This document shows positions 1-5,726 of a stretch of DNA of 5,726 nucleotides, piece after piece. This stretch comes from an uncultured Alphaproteobacteria bacterium (GTDB lineage: Bacteria; Pseudomonadota; Alphaproteobacteria; Rhizobiales; Hyphomicrobiaceae): assembly GCA_937950105.1 (NCBI GenBank), contig CALFEM010000414.1, positions 1 to 5,726 of the forward strand, given 5' to 3'. Made by a program: the position numbers and the translations under genes. Every line of letters begins with the position of its first letter. Positions within the stretch are counted from its first letter, which is position 1. Below the pieces are notes generated by a model. The model worked only from the letters and a program-made list of their open reading frames with translations. It was not told where the DNA came from and searched no databases.

Positions 1-299
1 GTGACGAGCATCAGCGACTGGTTCCTGTGCGTATAACCGGCGTTATTGACGAGGATGTCGAGCCCGCCGAGCACCTCGACTGCCGTGCCGACCATGGCGT
101 CCACGTCCTCGCGCTTCGTCACGTCGGCCCTGAGCGCGATCGCACCTTCGCCGATCTCACGCACGGCTTTCAGCGCGGCGTCACCGTCGATGTCGGCGAC
201 GAGCACCCTGGCGCCCTCGCGCACGTAACGCTCGGCAATGCCACGGCCGAAGCCCCACGCGGCCCCCGTGACGATGGCGACTTTTCCGGCAAGGCGCAT
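1..299 (-). CDS. SDR family oxidoreductase, N-terminal fragment (cut by contig edge)
   Basis: This is the first 99 codons of a short-chain dehydrogenase/reductase, starting at the ATG complementary to 297-299 and running off the left edge, so the catalytic Tyr-xxx-Lys region is not visible. Reading the minus strand gives MRLAGKVAIVTGAAWGFGRG. It shows the Rossmann beta1 and glycine-rich TGxxxGxG loop at residues 11-18, an Asp at residue 36 at the end of beta2 (VLVAD) that in this family favours NAD(H) over NADP(H), the conserved RADVT at about 57-61, and the structural NNAG motif at 85-88. A GGGGAG Shine-Dalgarno (complement of 308-313) lies 8 nt before the ATG. The gene starts 32 bp after the pheA stop on the same strand, so co-transcription with pheA is plausible. 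The best guess is a FabG-like or glucose/alcohol dehydrogenase-like SDR; the substrate cannot be told. A Trp sits at residue 15 in the glycine loop, where small residues are common. Confidence 0.9.
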   Translation of the reverse strand, partial: MRLAGKVAIVTGAAWGFGRGIAERYVREGARVLVADIDGDAALKAVREIGEGAIALRADVTKREDVDAMVGTAVEVLGGLDILVNNAGYTHRNQSLMLV

Positions 300-331
300 G
301 GCGCTCGCTCCCCAGTTCAGATGAGGCGCCC

Positions 332-1240
332 TCAGCCGCGCCCGCTGCCGTAATGCGGCATCATCGCGGCGATGCGGCCTTGCACCTCGGCCCGATACGG
401 GCTCTGCAGATAGGTGCCGAGCAATTTCACCTCGCTCGAGAAGTAATCGAGCTCGCGCAGCGCCTCGGCGACGTGCTTCTCGGCCGGATGTCCTTCGATG
501 TCGGCGAAGAACATGGTGGCGTTGAAGGTGCCCGCCTCCTGATAGCTTTCGAGCTTGGTCATGTTGACCCCGTTGGTGGCGAAGCCGCCGAGCGCCTTGT
601 AGAGCGCTGCCGGGATGTTGCGCACGCGGAACAGGAACGTCGTCATGACGTCGCCATCGCCGGGCTCCGCATCGTCGGGATCGCTGGCGAGGATGACGAA
701 GCGCGTGGTGTTGTGCTGCTCGTCCTCGACATCGCTCTTCAGGATCTGCAGGCCGTAGATTTCAGCCGCGAGCGACGATGCGATCGCCGCCTCGGAGAGA
801 TCGCCCTTCTCCGCTACCATGCGTGCGGAGCCTGCCGTATCGGCTTCCGGCACCGGCTTCAGGCCGAGCTTGCGCAGGGTGTTGCGGCACTGGCCGAGCG
901 CCTGCGTGTGGCTCATGACGCGCTTGACGGTTTCGAGGCTGGCGCCGGGTAACGCCATGAGCTGGTGGCGCACGCGCAGGAAGTGCTCGCCTATGATGTA
1001 GAGGTCGGCGTGGGGCAGCAGGTGGTGAATGTCGGCGACGCGCCCGGCGACCGAGTTCTCGATCGGGATCATGGCGTAGCGCACTTCGCCCGATTTCACC
1101 GCAGCGAGTGCGTCCTCGAACGTCGGGCAGGCCAGCGGCTCGAGCTCCGGATACGCCTCCTTGCAGGCGAGATGTGAGTTGGCGCCCGGCTCGCCCTGAT
1201 AGGCGATGATCGCTGGCGTGCGGGCAGCAAGGCTCTGCAT
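332..1240 (-). CDS. pheA: Prephenate dehydratase (monofunctional, PDT + ACT domains)
   Basis: Cytoplasmic enzyme that converts prephenate to phenylpyruvate, releasing water and CO2, the committed step to phenylalanine. The 302-residue product has the usual length for a monofunctional enzyme. The dehydratase domain spans about residues 10-190, with AYQGEPGANS near 13-22, the IPIENS motif at 58-63, SHTQALGQC at 110-118 and the catalytic TRF triad at 179-181. An ACT regulatory domain covers about 200-280, including NGVNMTKLES, which is expected to bind phenylalanine for feedback control; its ESRP-equivalent site reads ESYQ (231-234). The ATG at 1238-1240 is preferred because an AGGTG ribosome site (complement of 1248-1252) sits 7 nt upstream and the protein then begins at the domain. 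An upstream in-frame ATG at 1294 would add 18 Arg-rich residues with no family support. The gene follows kdsB on the same strand after a 171-bp gap in which I see no convincing promoter or terminator. Confidence 0.95.
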   Translation of the reverse strand: MQSLAARTPAIIAYQGEPGANSHLACKEAYPELEPLACPTFEDALAAVKSGEVRYAMIPIENSVAGRVADIHHLLPHADLYIIGEHFLRVRHQLMALPGASLETVKRVMSHTQALGQCRNTLRKLGLKPVPEADTAGSARMVAEKGDLSEAAIASSLAAEIYGLQILKSDVEDEQHNTTRFVILASDPDDAEPGDGDVMTTFLFRVRNIPAALYKALGGFATNGVNMTKLESYQEAGTFNATMFFADIEGHPAEKHVAEALRELDYFSSEVKLLGTYLQSPYRAEVQGRIAAMMPHYGSGRG

Positions 1241-1411
1241 GGGACTGCACCTGTTCAAGGGGCGATGCCGTCGGCGCACGGAGCGAAGCGGCAACGCGGA
1301 CGTAGCGGGTTCGGCCTCGAAAGATTGGCGACGCGCGGCAGGGAGCCTGATGCGTTCCGCCGATCGAGACTGTGGAAGGATAGTAGCAGCGGCGCCTGAA
1401 ATCGCGCCTTG

Positions 1412-2164
1412 TCAGCGCGCAGCGGGCGCGATCATGGCACGCGCCCGCTCGAGATCGGCCGGAGTATCGACACCGAGCGGAACAGTGTCAACGACGGTCA
1501 CATCGATGCGCAGGCCATCCTCCAGGGCCCGCAACTGCTCCAGCTTTTCGCGCAGTTCGAGCGTCGAGGGCGGCAGCGAGACGAAGCGTTCGAGCGCCGA
1601 GCGGCGATAGGCGTACATGCCGATGTGATGATAGAGGGGGCCGTCACCCCAGGGCGCCGTCGCGCGCGTGAAATAGAGCGCGCGCAGCCGCGCCGCGCCG
1701 CCCGGTCCCGCAATCGGCGTGCCGACCACCTTCACCACGTTCGGGTTGGTGCGCTCCTCGTCGAGCGTGATCTCGGCCGCTATCGTGGCGATGTGTGGCC
1801 CCTTCTCGCGCAGCGGCGCAAGGCACGCGGAAATCAGCCGCGGCTCCAGCGTCGGCAAGTCGCCCTGCACGTTGACGATGATTTCGGCGTCGGCGTCGGG
1901 ATCGACCTTGTTGACGGCCTCGAAGATGCGATCAGACCCCGATGTGTGGTCTGCACGCGTCATCACCGCCTCGCCGCCGGCCGCCCGCACCACGTCGAAA
2001 ATCTCCACCGCGTCCGTCGCCACGACCACCCGGCCGATCTCAGCCTCCAGCGCCCGCCGCCAGACGTGCACGATCATCGGCTCGCCGGCGATGTCCGCCA
2101 TCGGCTTTCCGGGAAGCCGCGTCGCCTGCATCCGGGCCGGGATGACTGTCAGCACCTGTTGCAT
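1412..2164 (-). CDS. kdsB: 3-deoxy-manno-octulosonate cytidylyltransferase (CMP-Kdo synthetase)
   Basis: Cytoplasmic enzyme that joins Kdo to CTP, giving CMP-Kdo and pyrophosphate; CMP-Kdo is the donor for the inner core of lipopolysaccharide, so the host is Gram-negative. The 250-residue product matches the family length. Visible motifs are the nucleotide-binding [14 protein letters not shown] at residues 8-21, PMIVHV at 29-34, [11 protein letters not shown] at 69-79, the metal-binding NVQGD at 98-102, NPNVVKVV in the middle, [11 protein letters not shown], and the C-terminal [10 protein letters not shown] and [12 protein letters not shown]. These align well with E. coli KdsB as I recall it. 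The ATG at 2162-2164 is chosen because it places the IPAR motif at the normal distance from the N-terminus and has a GGAG (complement of 2175-2178) 10 nt upstream. Longer in-frame starts, up to 2251, would add a Pro/Arg-rich leader not typical of the family. It is divergent from the cytochrome c gene. Confidence 0.95.
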   Translation of the reverse strand: MQQVLTVIPARMQATRLPGKPMADIAGEPMIVHVWRRALEAEIGRVVVATDAVEIFDVVRAAGGEAVMTRADHTSGSDRIFEAVNKVDPDADAEIIVNVQGDLPTLEPRLISACLAPLREKGPHIATIAAEITLDEERTNPNVVKVVGTPIAGPGGAARLRALYFTRATAPWGDGPLYHHIGMYAYRRSALERFVSLPPSTLELREKLEQLRALEDGLRIDVTVVDTVPLGVDTPADLERARAMIAPAAR

Positions 2165-2245
2165 AGGCTGTCGGCTCCAGATCGGGCCCGGCGGGCCGGT
2201 GACAATTGGTCTCGTTCGCCGTCTGTAGAACGTCATGAAGTCGGG

Positions 2246-2273
2246 TTGCAAGCGCCCGCGGAATTCCTATAGT
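2246..2273 (+). promoter_or_regulatory. Candidate sigma70-type promoter for the cytochrome c gene
   Basis: TTGCAA at 2246-2251 (4 of 6 matches to TTGACA) and TATAGT at 2268-2273 (5 of 6 matches to TATAAT) are separated by 16 bp within the 178-bp divergent region between kdsB and the cytochrome gene. Transcription would start near 2280, giving a leader of about 60 nt. The only other candidate is a much weaker minus-strand one for kdsB, sharing the self-complementary TTGCAA. This is motif matching by eye only. Confidence 0.4.
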
Positions 2274-2342
2274 CGGCGCCGGATTTGCGGCGGATCAACA
2301 GAGCTGCGACAGGGCAACGCGCTTAACTGGATAAGGGACATG

Positions 2343-2879
2343 ATGGATTCCTTCGAGCTGACCAAGATCGCGGCCGCGGTACTCTCCGCCCTCCTGCTGG
2401 TGTTTGGTTTCAAGACCTTCGTCGACATCAAGACCGGCGGGCACGGCGGCGGCCATGCCGCGGTCGGCTACGCCCTGCCGATGCCGAAGGAAGCCGCCGC
2501 TCCGGCCGCCGCCAAGGCCGAGGCCGCCGGCCCCGCCTTCGATGCCGCCAAGGTCGCCGCAGCCGTCGCCTCGGCCAACGCCGGCGCGGGCGCCGACGTG
2601 TTCAAGAAGTGCACGGCCTGCCACACCATCGACAAGGGCGGCGCCAACAAGATCGGCCCGAACCTCAACGGTGTCGTCGGCCGCGCCAAGGGTGGCGTCG
2701 CTGGCTTCGGCTACTCGGACGATATCAAGGGCAAGGGCGGCAACTGGACCGAAGCTGATCTCGCCGCCTTCATCCACGATCCGAAGGGCTACGCCGCCAA
2801 GACCAAGATGGTGTTCGCCGGCATCAAGGACCCGGCCGATCTCGCCAACCTGATCGCCTACCTCGCTTCACAGAAGTGA
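2343..2879 (+). CDS. cycM: Membrane-anchored class I cytochrome c (CycM-like)
   Basis: Electron carrier of the mitochondrial cytochrome c type, tethered to the periplasmic face of the inner membrane. In alphaproteobacteria such proteins pass electrons from the bc1 complex to an aa3-type oxidase; that role is inferred from the family. The 178-residue product begins MDSFELTK and has one hydrophobic segment at about residues 8-25 (IAAAVLSALLLVFGF) with no clear cleavage site, so it probably stays as an anchor. A long Ala/Pro/Lys linker follows to about residue 80. The heme site CTACH is at 90-94 (after KK), followed by IGPNLNGVVGR, FGYSDDIK and the TKMVFAG segment with the likely axial Met at 156, ending in ADLANLIAYLASQK. 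Two ATGs lie in tandem at 2340 and 2343. The second is preferred because the AAGGG at 2333-2337 is only 2 nt from the first but 5 nt from the second. The in-frame ATG at 2235 lies before the candidate promoter and is unlikely. A terminator follows at once, so it is probably a single-gene transcript. The symbol is by resemblance. Confidence 0.9.
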   Translation: MDSFELTKIAAAVLSALLLVFGFKTFVDIKTGGHGGGHAAVGYALPMPKEAAAPAAAKAEAAGPAFDAAKVAAAVASANAGAGADVFKKCTACHTIDKGGANKIGPNLNGVVGRAKGGVAGFGYSDDIKGKGGNWTEADLAAFIHDPKGYAAKTKMVFAGIKDPADLANLIAYLASQK

Positions 2880-2903
2880 GCCGCCGGTCAGGCGCGACAG
2901 CGC

Positions 2904-2932
2904 AAAGCCCCGCCGTCATGGCGGGGCTTTTT
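2904..2932 (+). terminator. Rho-independent terminator after the cytochrome c gene
   Basis: A perfect 11-bp inverted repeat (AAAGCCCCGCC at 2904-2914 and GGCGGGGCTTT at 2920-2930) encloses a 5-nt loop GTCAT, and the T run continues to 2932. It lies 24 nt after the cytochrome stop and before the ribosome site of the next gene, so it separates the cytochrome gene from the binding-protein operon. The remaining gap to 3061 must hold the promoter of that operon. It has an AT-richer patch around 2963-2983, but I could not pick a convincing -35/-10 pair. Confidence 0.9.
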
Positions 2933-3044
2933 GCTTTTCCGGCCGCCTCGGCGACGGCACCATTCTTGCGAAAACTTAACTTCTGCTCGCCCCAAACCTC
3001 GGCTACCCCCATTGTGGGCGGCGAGCCCGCGAAAGGCGCAATAC

Positions 3045-3050
3045 GGAGGA
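3045..3050 (+). promoter_or_regulatory. Strong ribosome binding site that fixes the first binding-protein start
   Basis: GGAGGA lies 11 nt before the ATG at 3062. It supports that start over the open frame that extends back to 2876, which would run through the terminator hairpin and the cytochrome stop. Confidence 0.75.
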
Positions 3051-3061
3051 AACTCGGTCCG

Positions 3062-4933
3062 ATGGCATTGCATACGATGACGCGCGGCATCGCCCTCGTC
3101 CTGGCGCTGAGCGGGCTGGCCCTGACAGCCCCGCAGGCCGGTGCCCAGGAGGCGGCGGCGAAGACCGTCCGCCAGCACGCCCTTTCGCTCGTCGGCACTC
3201 CGAAATTCGCGGCCGATTTCAAGCATTTCGACTGGGTCAATGCCGACGCGCCGAAAGGCGGGCGGGTGCGCCAGTGGGCGATGGGCGGCTTCGACAGCCT
3301 CAATGCCTTTTCGGTCAAGGGTGAGGACGCCGCCGGTCTCGGCCTGATCTACGACCAGCTCATGACCAATTCGCCCGATGAGCCCTCGACCGAGTACGGG
3401 CTGGTAGCCGCCTGGGTGTCGCATCCGGATGACTACGGCTCGGTCACCTTCGGGCTCCGCCCCGAAGCACACTGGCATGATGGCAAGCCGATCACCGCCG
3501 ACGACGTCATCTTCAGCCTCGACGCGCTGAAGAAGGCCAACCCGCGCTACGCGTTCTATTACAAGAACGTCGTCAAGGCGGAGAAGAACGGCGACCACGA
3601 GGTGACCTTCACCTTCGACATGAAGGGCAATCGCGAGTTGCCGGTGATCGTCGGGCAGATCAACGTGCTGCCGAAGCACTTCTGGACCGCGAACGGGGCC
3701 GACGGCCAGCCGCGCGACATCACCAGATCGTCGCTCGATATGCCGCTCGGCTCCGGCCCCTACAAGATCAAGTCGGTCGATCCGGGTCGCGGCATCGTCT
3801 ACGAGCGCGTCAAGGACTGGTGGGCCAAGGACCTCCCCGTCACGCGCGGGCAGTGGAACTTCGACGAGATCGCCTACACCTATTTCCGCGACGACGTTCC
3901 GGCGTTCGAGGCTTTCAAGGCGGGCCACATCGACGTGCGCTCCGAGAACAGCGCCAACCGCTGGGCGACGCAGTACGGCTTCGACGCGGTGACCAAGGGC
4001 CTCGTCAAAAAGGAAGCGCTGAAGCATGCCCGCGTCGCGCCGATGCAGGCGTTCGCCTTCAACACACGCCGGCCGCAGTTCAAGGACGCGCGCGTGCGCC
4101 GAGCCTTCAATCTGGCGTTCGACTTCGACATGCTCAACAAGAGCTTCTTCTACGACCAGTATGTGCGCGTCGGCAGCTACTTCGCCAATTCGGAGCTGGC
4201 GTCCAGCGGACTGCCGCAAGGCCGCGAACTCGAGATCCTGAATACGGTGAAGGATCAGGTTCCGCCCGAGGTTTTCACCACCGAGTTCAAGAATCCGGCA
4301 GGCGGCGCTGAATTCCGCAACAACATGCGCGAGGCCGTGAAGCTGTTCGAGGCGGCCGGCTGGACGCAGAAGTCGGGCAAGCTCGTCAACGCGGCTGGTG
4401 AAACTCTGAAGGCCGAGTTCCTGCTCGTGCAGCCGGACTTCGAGCGCATCGTGCTGCCCTACATCGACAACCTGAAGCGGCTCGGCGTCGAGGCGACCGC
4501 GCGCATCGTCGACACGTCGCAATACAAGCGGCGCACCGACGACTTCGATTTCGACATCGTCATCGACAACTTCGGCCAGTCGCATTCGCCGGGCAACGAG
4601 CAGCGCGACTACTGGCACTCGGAGTCGGCCAAGCGTCCGGGCAGCCAGAATGCCATCGGCATCGAGGACAAGGCTATCGACACGCTGGTCGATCGCGTCA
4701 TCGCCGCCACCAATCGCGAAGATCTCGTCGCCGCCACGCGCGCGCTCGACCGCGTGCTGCTGTGGAACTTCTTCGTCGTGCCGCAGTGGTACTATCCGTT
4801 CGATCGTATCGCGCACTGGGACGTGTTCGGCCGGCCGGAGAAGGCGCCGTCGCAGAGCCCGGCGTCCGTGCTGCAGACGTGGTGGATCGATCCGGCCCGA
4901 CAAGCCGCGGTGAAGTCCGCGACGGGCCGCTGA
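3062..4933 (+). CDS. YejA-like peptide ABC transporter substrate-binding protein (family 5)
   Basis: Periplasmic binding protein of the SBP_bac_5 family, closest by motif to YejA, the oligopeptide/microcin C-type importer component (COG4166). The 623-residue product is the usual size. A Sec signal peptide is clear: TMTRG, a hydrophobic core ALVLALSGLALTA, and a likely cut after AGA at residue 28. The mature part has the YejA start (ALSLVGTPKFAADFKHFDWV, then APKGG), the family core GLRPEAHWHDGKPITADDVIF, the GNRELPVIVGQINVLPKHFW block, PLGSGPYKI, and the later YFANSELASSGLPQGRELEI region typical of YejA proteins. It ends with a WYYPFDRIAHWD and WWIDPAR tail. There is no lipobox Cys, so it should be soluble in the periplasm. 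The start at 3062 is set by GGAGGA and by the signal peptide. It is followed after 1 nt by a paralogue; permease and ATPase genes are not in the window. The substrate (peptides, possibly peptide antibiotics) is inferred from the family only. Confidence 0.93.
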   Translation: MALHTMTRGIALVLALSGLALTAPQAGAQEAAAKTVRQHALSLVGTPKFAADFKHFDWVNADAPKGGRVRQWAMGGFDSLNAFSVKGEDAAGLGLIYDQLMTNSPDEPSTEYGLVAAWVSHPDDYGSVTFGLRPEAHWHDGKPITADDVIFSLDALKKANPRYAFYYKNVVKAEKNGDHEVTFTFDMKGNRELPVIVGQINVLPKHFWTANGADGQPRDITRSSLDMPLGSGPYKIKSVDPGRGIVYERVKDWWAKDLPVTRGQWNFDEIAYTYFRDDVPAFEAFKAGHIDVRSENSANRWATQYGFDAVTKGLVKKEALKHARVAPMQAFAFNTRRPQFKDARVRRAFNLAFDFDMLNKSFFYDQYVRVGSYFANSELASSGLPQGRELEILNTVKDQVPPEVFTTEFKNPAGGAEFRNNMREAVKLFEAAGWTQKSGKLVNAAGETLKAEFLLVQPDFERIVLPYIDNLKRLGVEATARIVDTSQYKRRTDDFDFDIVIDNFGQSHSPGNEQRDYWHSESAKRPGSQNAIGIEDKAIDTLVDRVIAATNREDLVAATRALDRVLLWNFFVVPQWYYPFDRIAHWDVFGRPEKAPSQSPASVLQTWWIDPARQAAVKSATGR

Positions 4934-4934
4934 C

Positions 4935-5679
4935 ATGGCAAGCTTGGCCTTCGTCCGCCGCCGCGCAGCGCTTCGCTGCATCATGGCGCTGCTGCTGCCG
5001 GCGTTGTTGCCGCTCTCGCCCGGAGCAGCGGGCGAGGCGCGCCACGGCCTGTCGGCTTTCGGCGAACTGAAGTATGCGAGCGACTTCACGCATTTCGACT
5101 ACGTCAATCCGCAAGCGCCGAAGGGCGGCCAGATCTCCATGATCGGATCGGGCGGCCGTGTCACGTTCGACAGCTTCAACGCGTTCATCCTGAAGGGCGA
5201 CGCCGCGCAGGGCCTCGACTATCTCTACGACAGCCTGATGGTGCGCGCCGAGGACGAGCCGGATGCGATGTACGGCCTCGTCGCCGAGACGGCCGAGGTC
5301 GCCGACGATCGCCGCTCGGTGACGTTCCGCCTGCGCGGCGAGGCGAAGTTCGCCGACGGCTCGCCCGTGACGGCCGAAGACGTGGTGTTCTCATTCGAGA
5401 CGCTGAAGACCAAGGGCCATCCGAATTATCGCATGTCGCTCGCCGATGTCGTTTCGGCGGAAGCGATCGACGCGCGCACAGTCCGCTACACGTTCAAGGG
5501 CGACCTTTTGCGCGACCTGCCGCTCACCGTCGCGGGTCTGCCGGTGCTCCCCAAGGCCTGGTACGCGAACCGCAACTTCGAGGAGACGTCCCTCGAGCCG
5601 CCGCTCGGCTCCGGCCCCTACCGGATAGGCGACTTCAAGCAGGGTACCTTCGTGCGCTACGACCTGCGCCCGGACTACT
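4935..5679 (+). CDS. Second YejA-like substrate-binding protein, 3' end missing (contig edge)
   Basis: This is the N-terminal 248 residues of a second family 5 peptide-binding protein, paralogous to the one before it. The ATG follows the upstream stop by 1 nt, and with no good Shine-Dalgarno of its own this suggests translational coupling. An in-frame ATG at 4983 is an alternative but would lose the basic n-region. The signal peptide has FVRRRAALR, then a hydrophobic stretch MALLLPALLPLSP and an Ala/Gly-rich likely cut near residues 32-34. The triple Arg is not a good Tat motif. The mature part reads LKYASDFTHFDYVNPQAPKG, then FRLRGEAKFADGSPVTAEDV, LPVLPKAWY and PLGSGPYRI, matching the first protein block by block. 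The genomic sequence stops at 5679. The apparent TAG at 5679-5681 takes its last two bases from adapter, so it is not real. By alignment with the paralogue (VKDWWAKDLPV) the next residue should be Trp, and T5679 fits the first base of TGG. A full protein would be about 600 residues. Confidence 0.92.
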
Positions 5680-5726
5680 AGATCGGAAGAGCGTCGTGTA
5701 GGGAAAGAGTGTAGATCTCGGTGGTC
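5680..5726 (-). other. Illumina TruSeq universal (P5-side) adapter remnant, not genomic
   Basis: The last 47 bases begin AGATCGGAAGAGCGTCGTGT and continue as the exact reverse complement of the Illumina TruSeq universal adapter as I remember it, stopping 11 bases before that adapter would end. This is read-through of a short insert that was not trimmed before assembly. The first A is the usual A-tail/ligation base. Everything from 5680 should be ignored as biology and the contig treated as ending at 5679. Confidence 0.98.

Noticed and set aside
353..952. A 199-codon plus-strand open frame opposite pheA.
   Set aside because: It is a shadow of pheA; the minus-strand reading has the TRF triad and ACT domain, while this frame resembles nothing I know.
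1241..1411. The gap between kdsB and pheA, inspected for a small gene, terminator or attenuator for phenylalanine control.
   Set aside because: I found no leader peptide with a run of Phe codons, no hairpin followed by a T run on the minus strand, and only a short 5-bp GGCGC/GCGCC pairing near 1396-1413.
1409..2272. A 287-codon plus-strand open frame opposite kdsB.
   Set aside because: It almost exactly mirrors kdsB, its product is rich in Arg and His with no known motifs, and the minus strand carries all KdsB signatures.
2460..2600. Ala/Pro-rich repetitive-looking GC-rich stretch in the cytochrome gene, considered as a DNA repeat.
   Set aside because: It is a low-complexity flexible linker between membrane anchor and heme domain, which is normal for membrane-anchored cytochromes c; there is no exact repeat unit.
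2876..3061. N-terminal extension of the first binding protein to a GTG at 2876.
   Set aside because: The extension would overlap the cytochrome stop, translate the terminator hairpin and bury the signal peptide 62 residues inside the protein. The ATG at 3062 has a good ribosome site and begins the signal peptide.
4941..4970. Possible Tat signal in the second binding protein because of its Arg run.
   Set aside because: The sequence FVRRRAALR lacks the Ser/Thr before the Arg pair and the Phe-Leu-Lys pattern after it; an ordinary Sec signal is simpler.
2888..5089. A 733-codon open frame on the minus strand opposite both binding-protein genes.
   Set aside because: It is antisense to two well-supported genes and runs through their start regions and the terminator. 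Its product is rich in Arg, Glu, Val and Leu with no recognisable domain. Long antisense frames are common in high-GC coding DNA.

Overview
This is a high-GC window with alphaproteobacterial character, most likely Hyphomicrobiales (Rhizobiales). The main reasons are a membrane-anchored mitochondrial-type cytochrome c of the CycM kind, and a kdsB-pheA pair with alphaproteobacterial sequence features beside two tandem YejA-type binding proteins. This assignment rests on recalled family resemblance, not on a database search. Both ends look like contig ends: a gene is cut at base 1, and the last 47 bases are Illumina adapter rather than genome.

Layout. On the minus strand, reading right to left, are kdsB (CMP-Kdo synthetase, 2164-1412), pheA (prephenate dehydratase, 1240-332) and the N-terminal 99 codons of an SDR oxidoreductase (from 299, running off the left edge). 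On the plus strand, reading away from kdsB, are a membrane-anchored class I cytochrome c (2343-2879) with a strong intrinsic terminator, and then two tandem YejA-like peptide-binding proteins (3062-4933 and 4935 onward). The second has only its first 248 residues. The 178-bp region between kdsB and the cytochrome gene must hold the divergent promoters, and one plausible sigma70-type promoter is visible there.

How the genes work together. Most of the window is housekeeping: Kdo activation for lipopolysaccharide, phenylalanine synthesis, and electron transfer in the respiratory chain. The two binding proteins are probably the start of a yej-type ABC importer operon (A1-A2-B-E-F), whose permease and ATPase genes would lie beyond the right edge.

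No previously undescribed system is visible. The most important observation is technical: adapter sequence at 5680-5726 creates a false in-frame TAG stop, so the second binding protein appears to be a complete 248-residue protein when it is truncated by the contig end. There are no RNA genes, CRISPR arrays, insertion sequences or notable repeats. No stretch of 300 bases or more lacks a gene.
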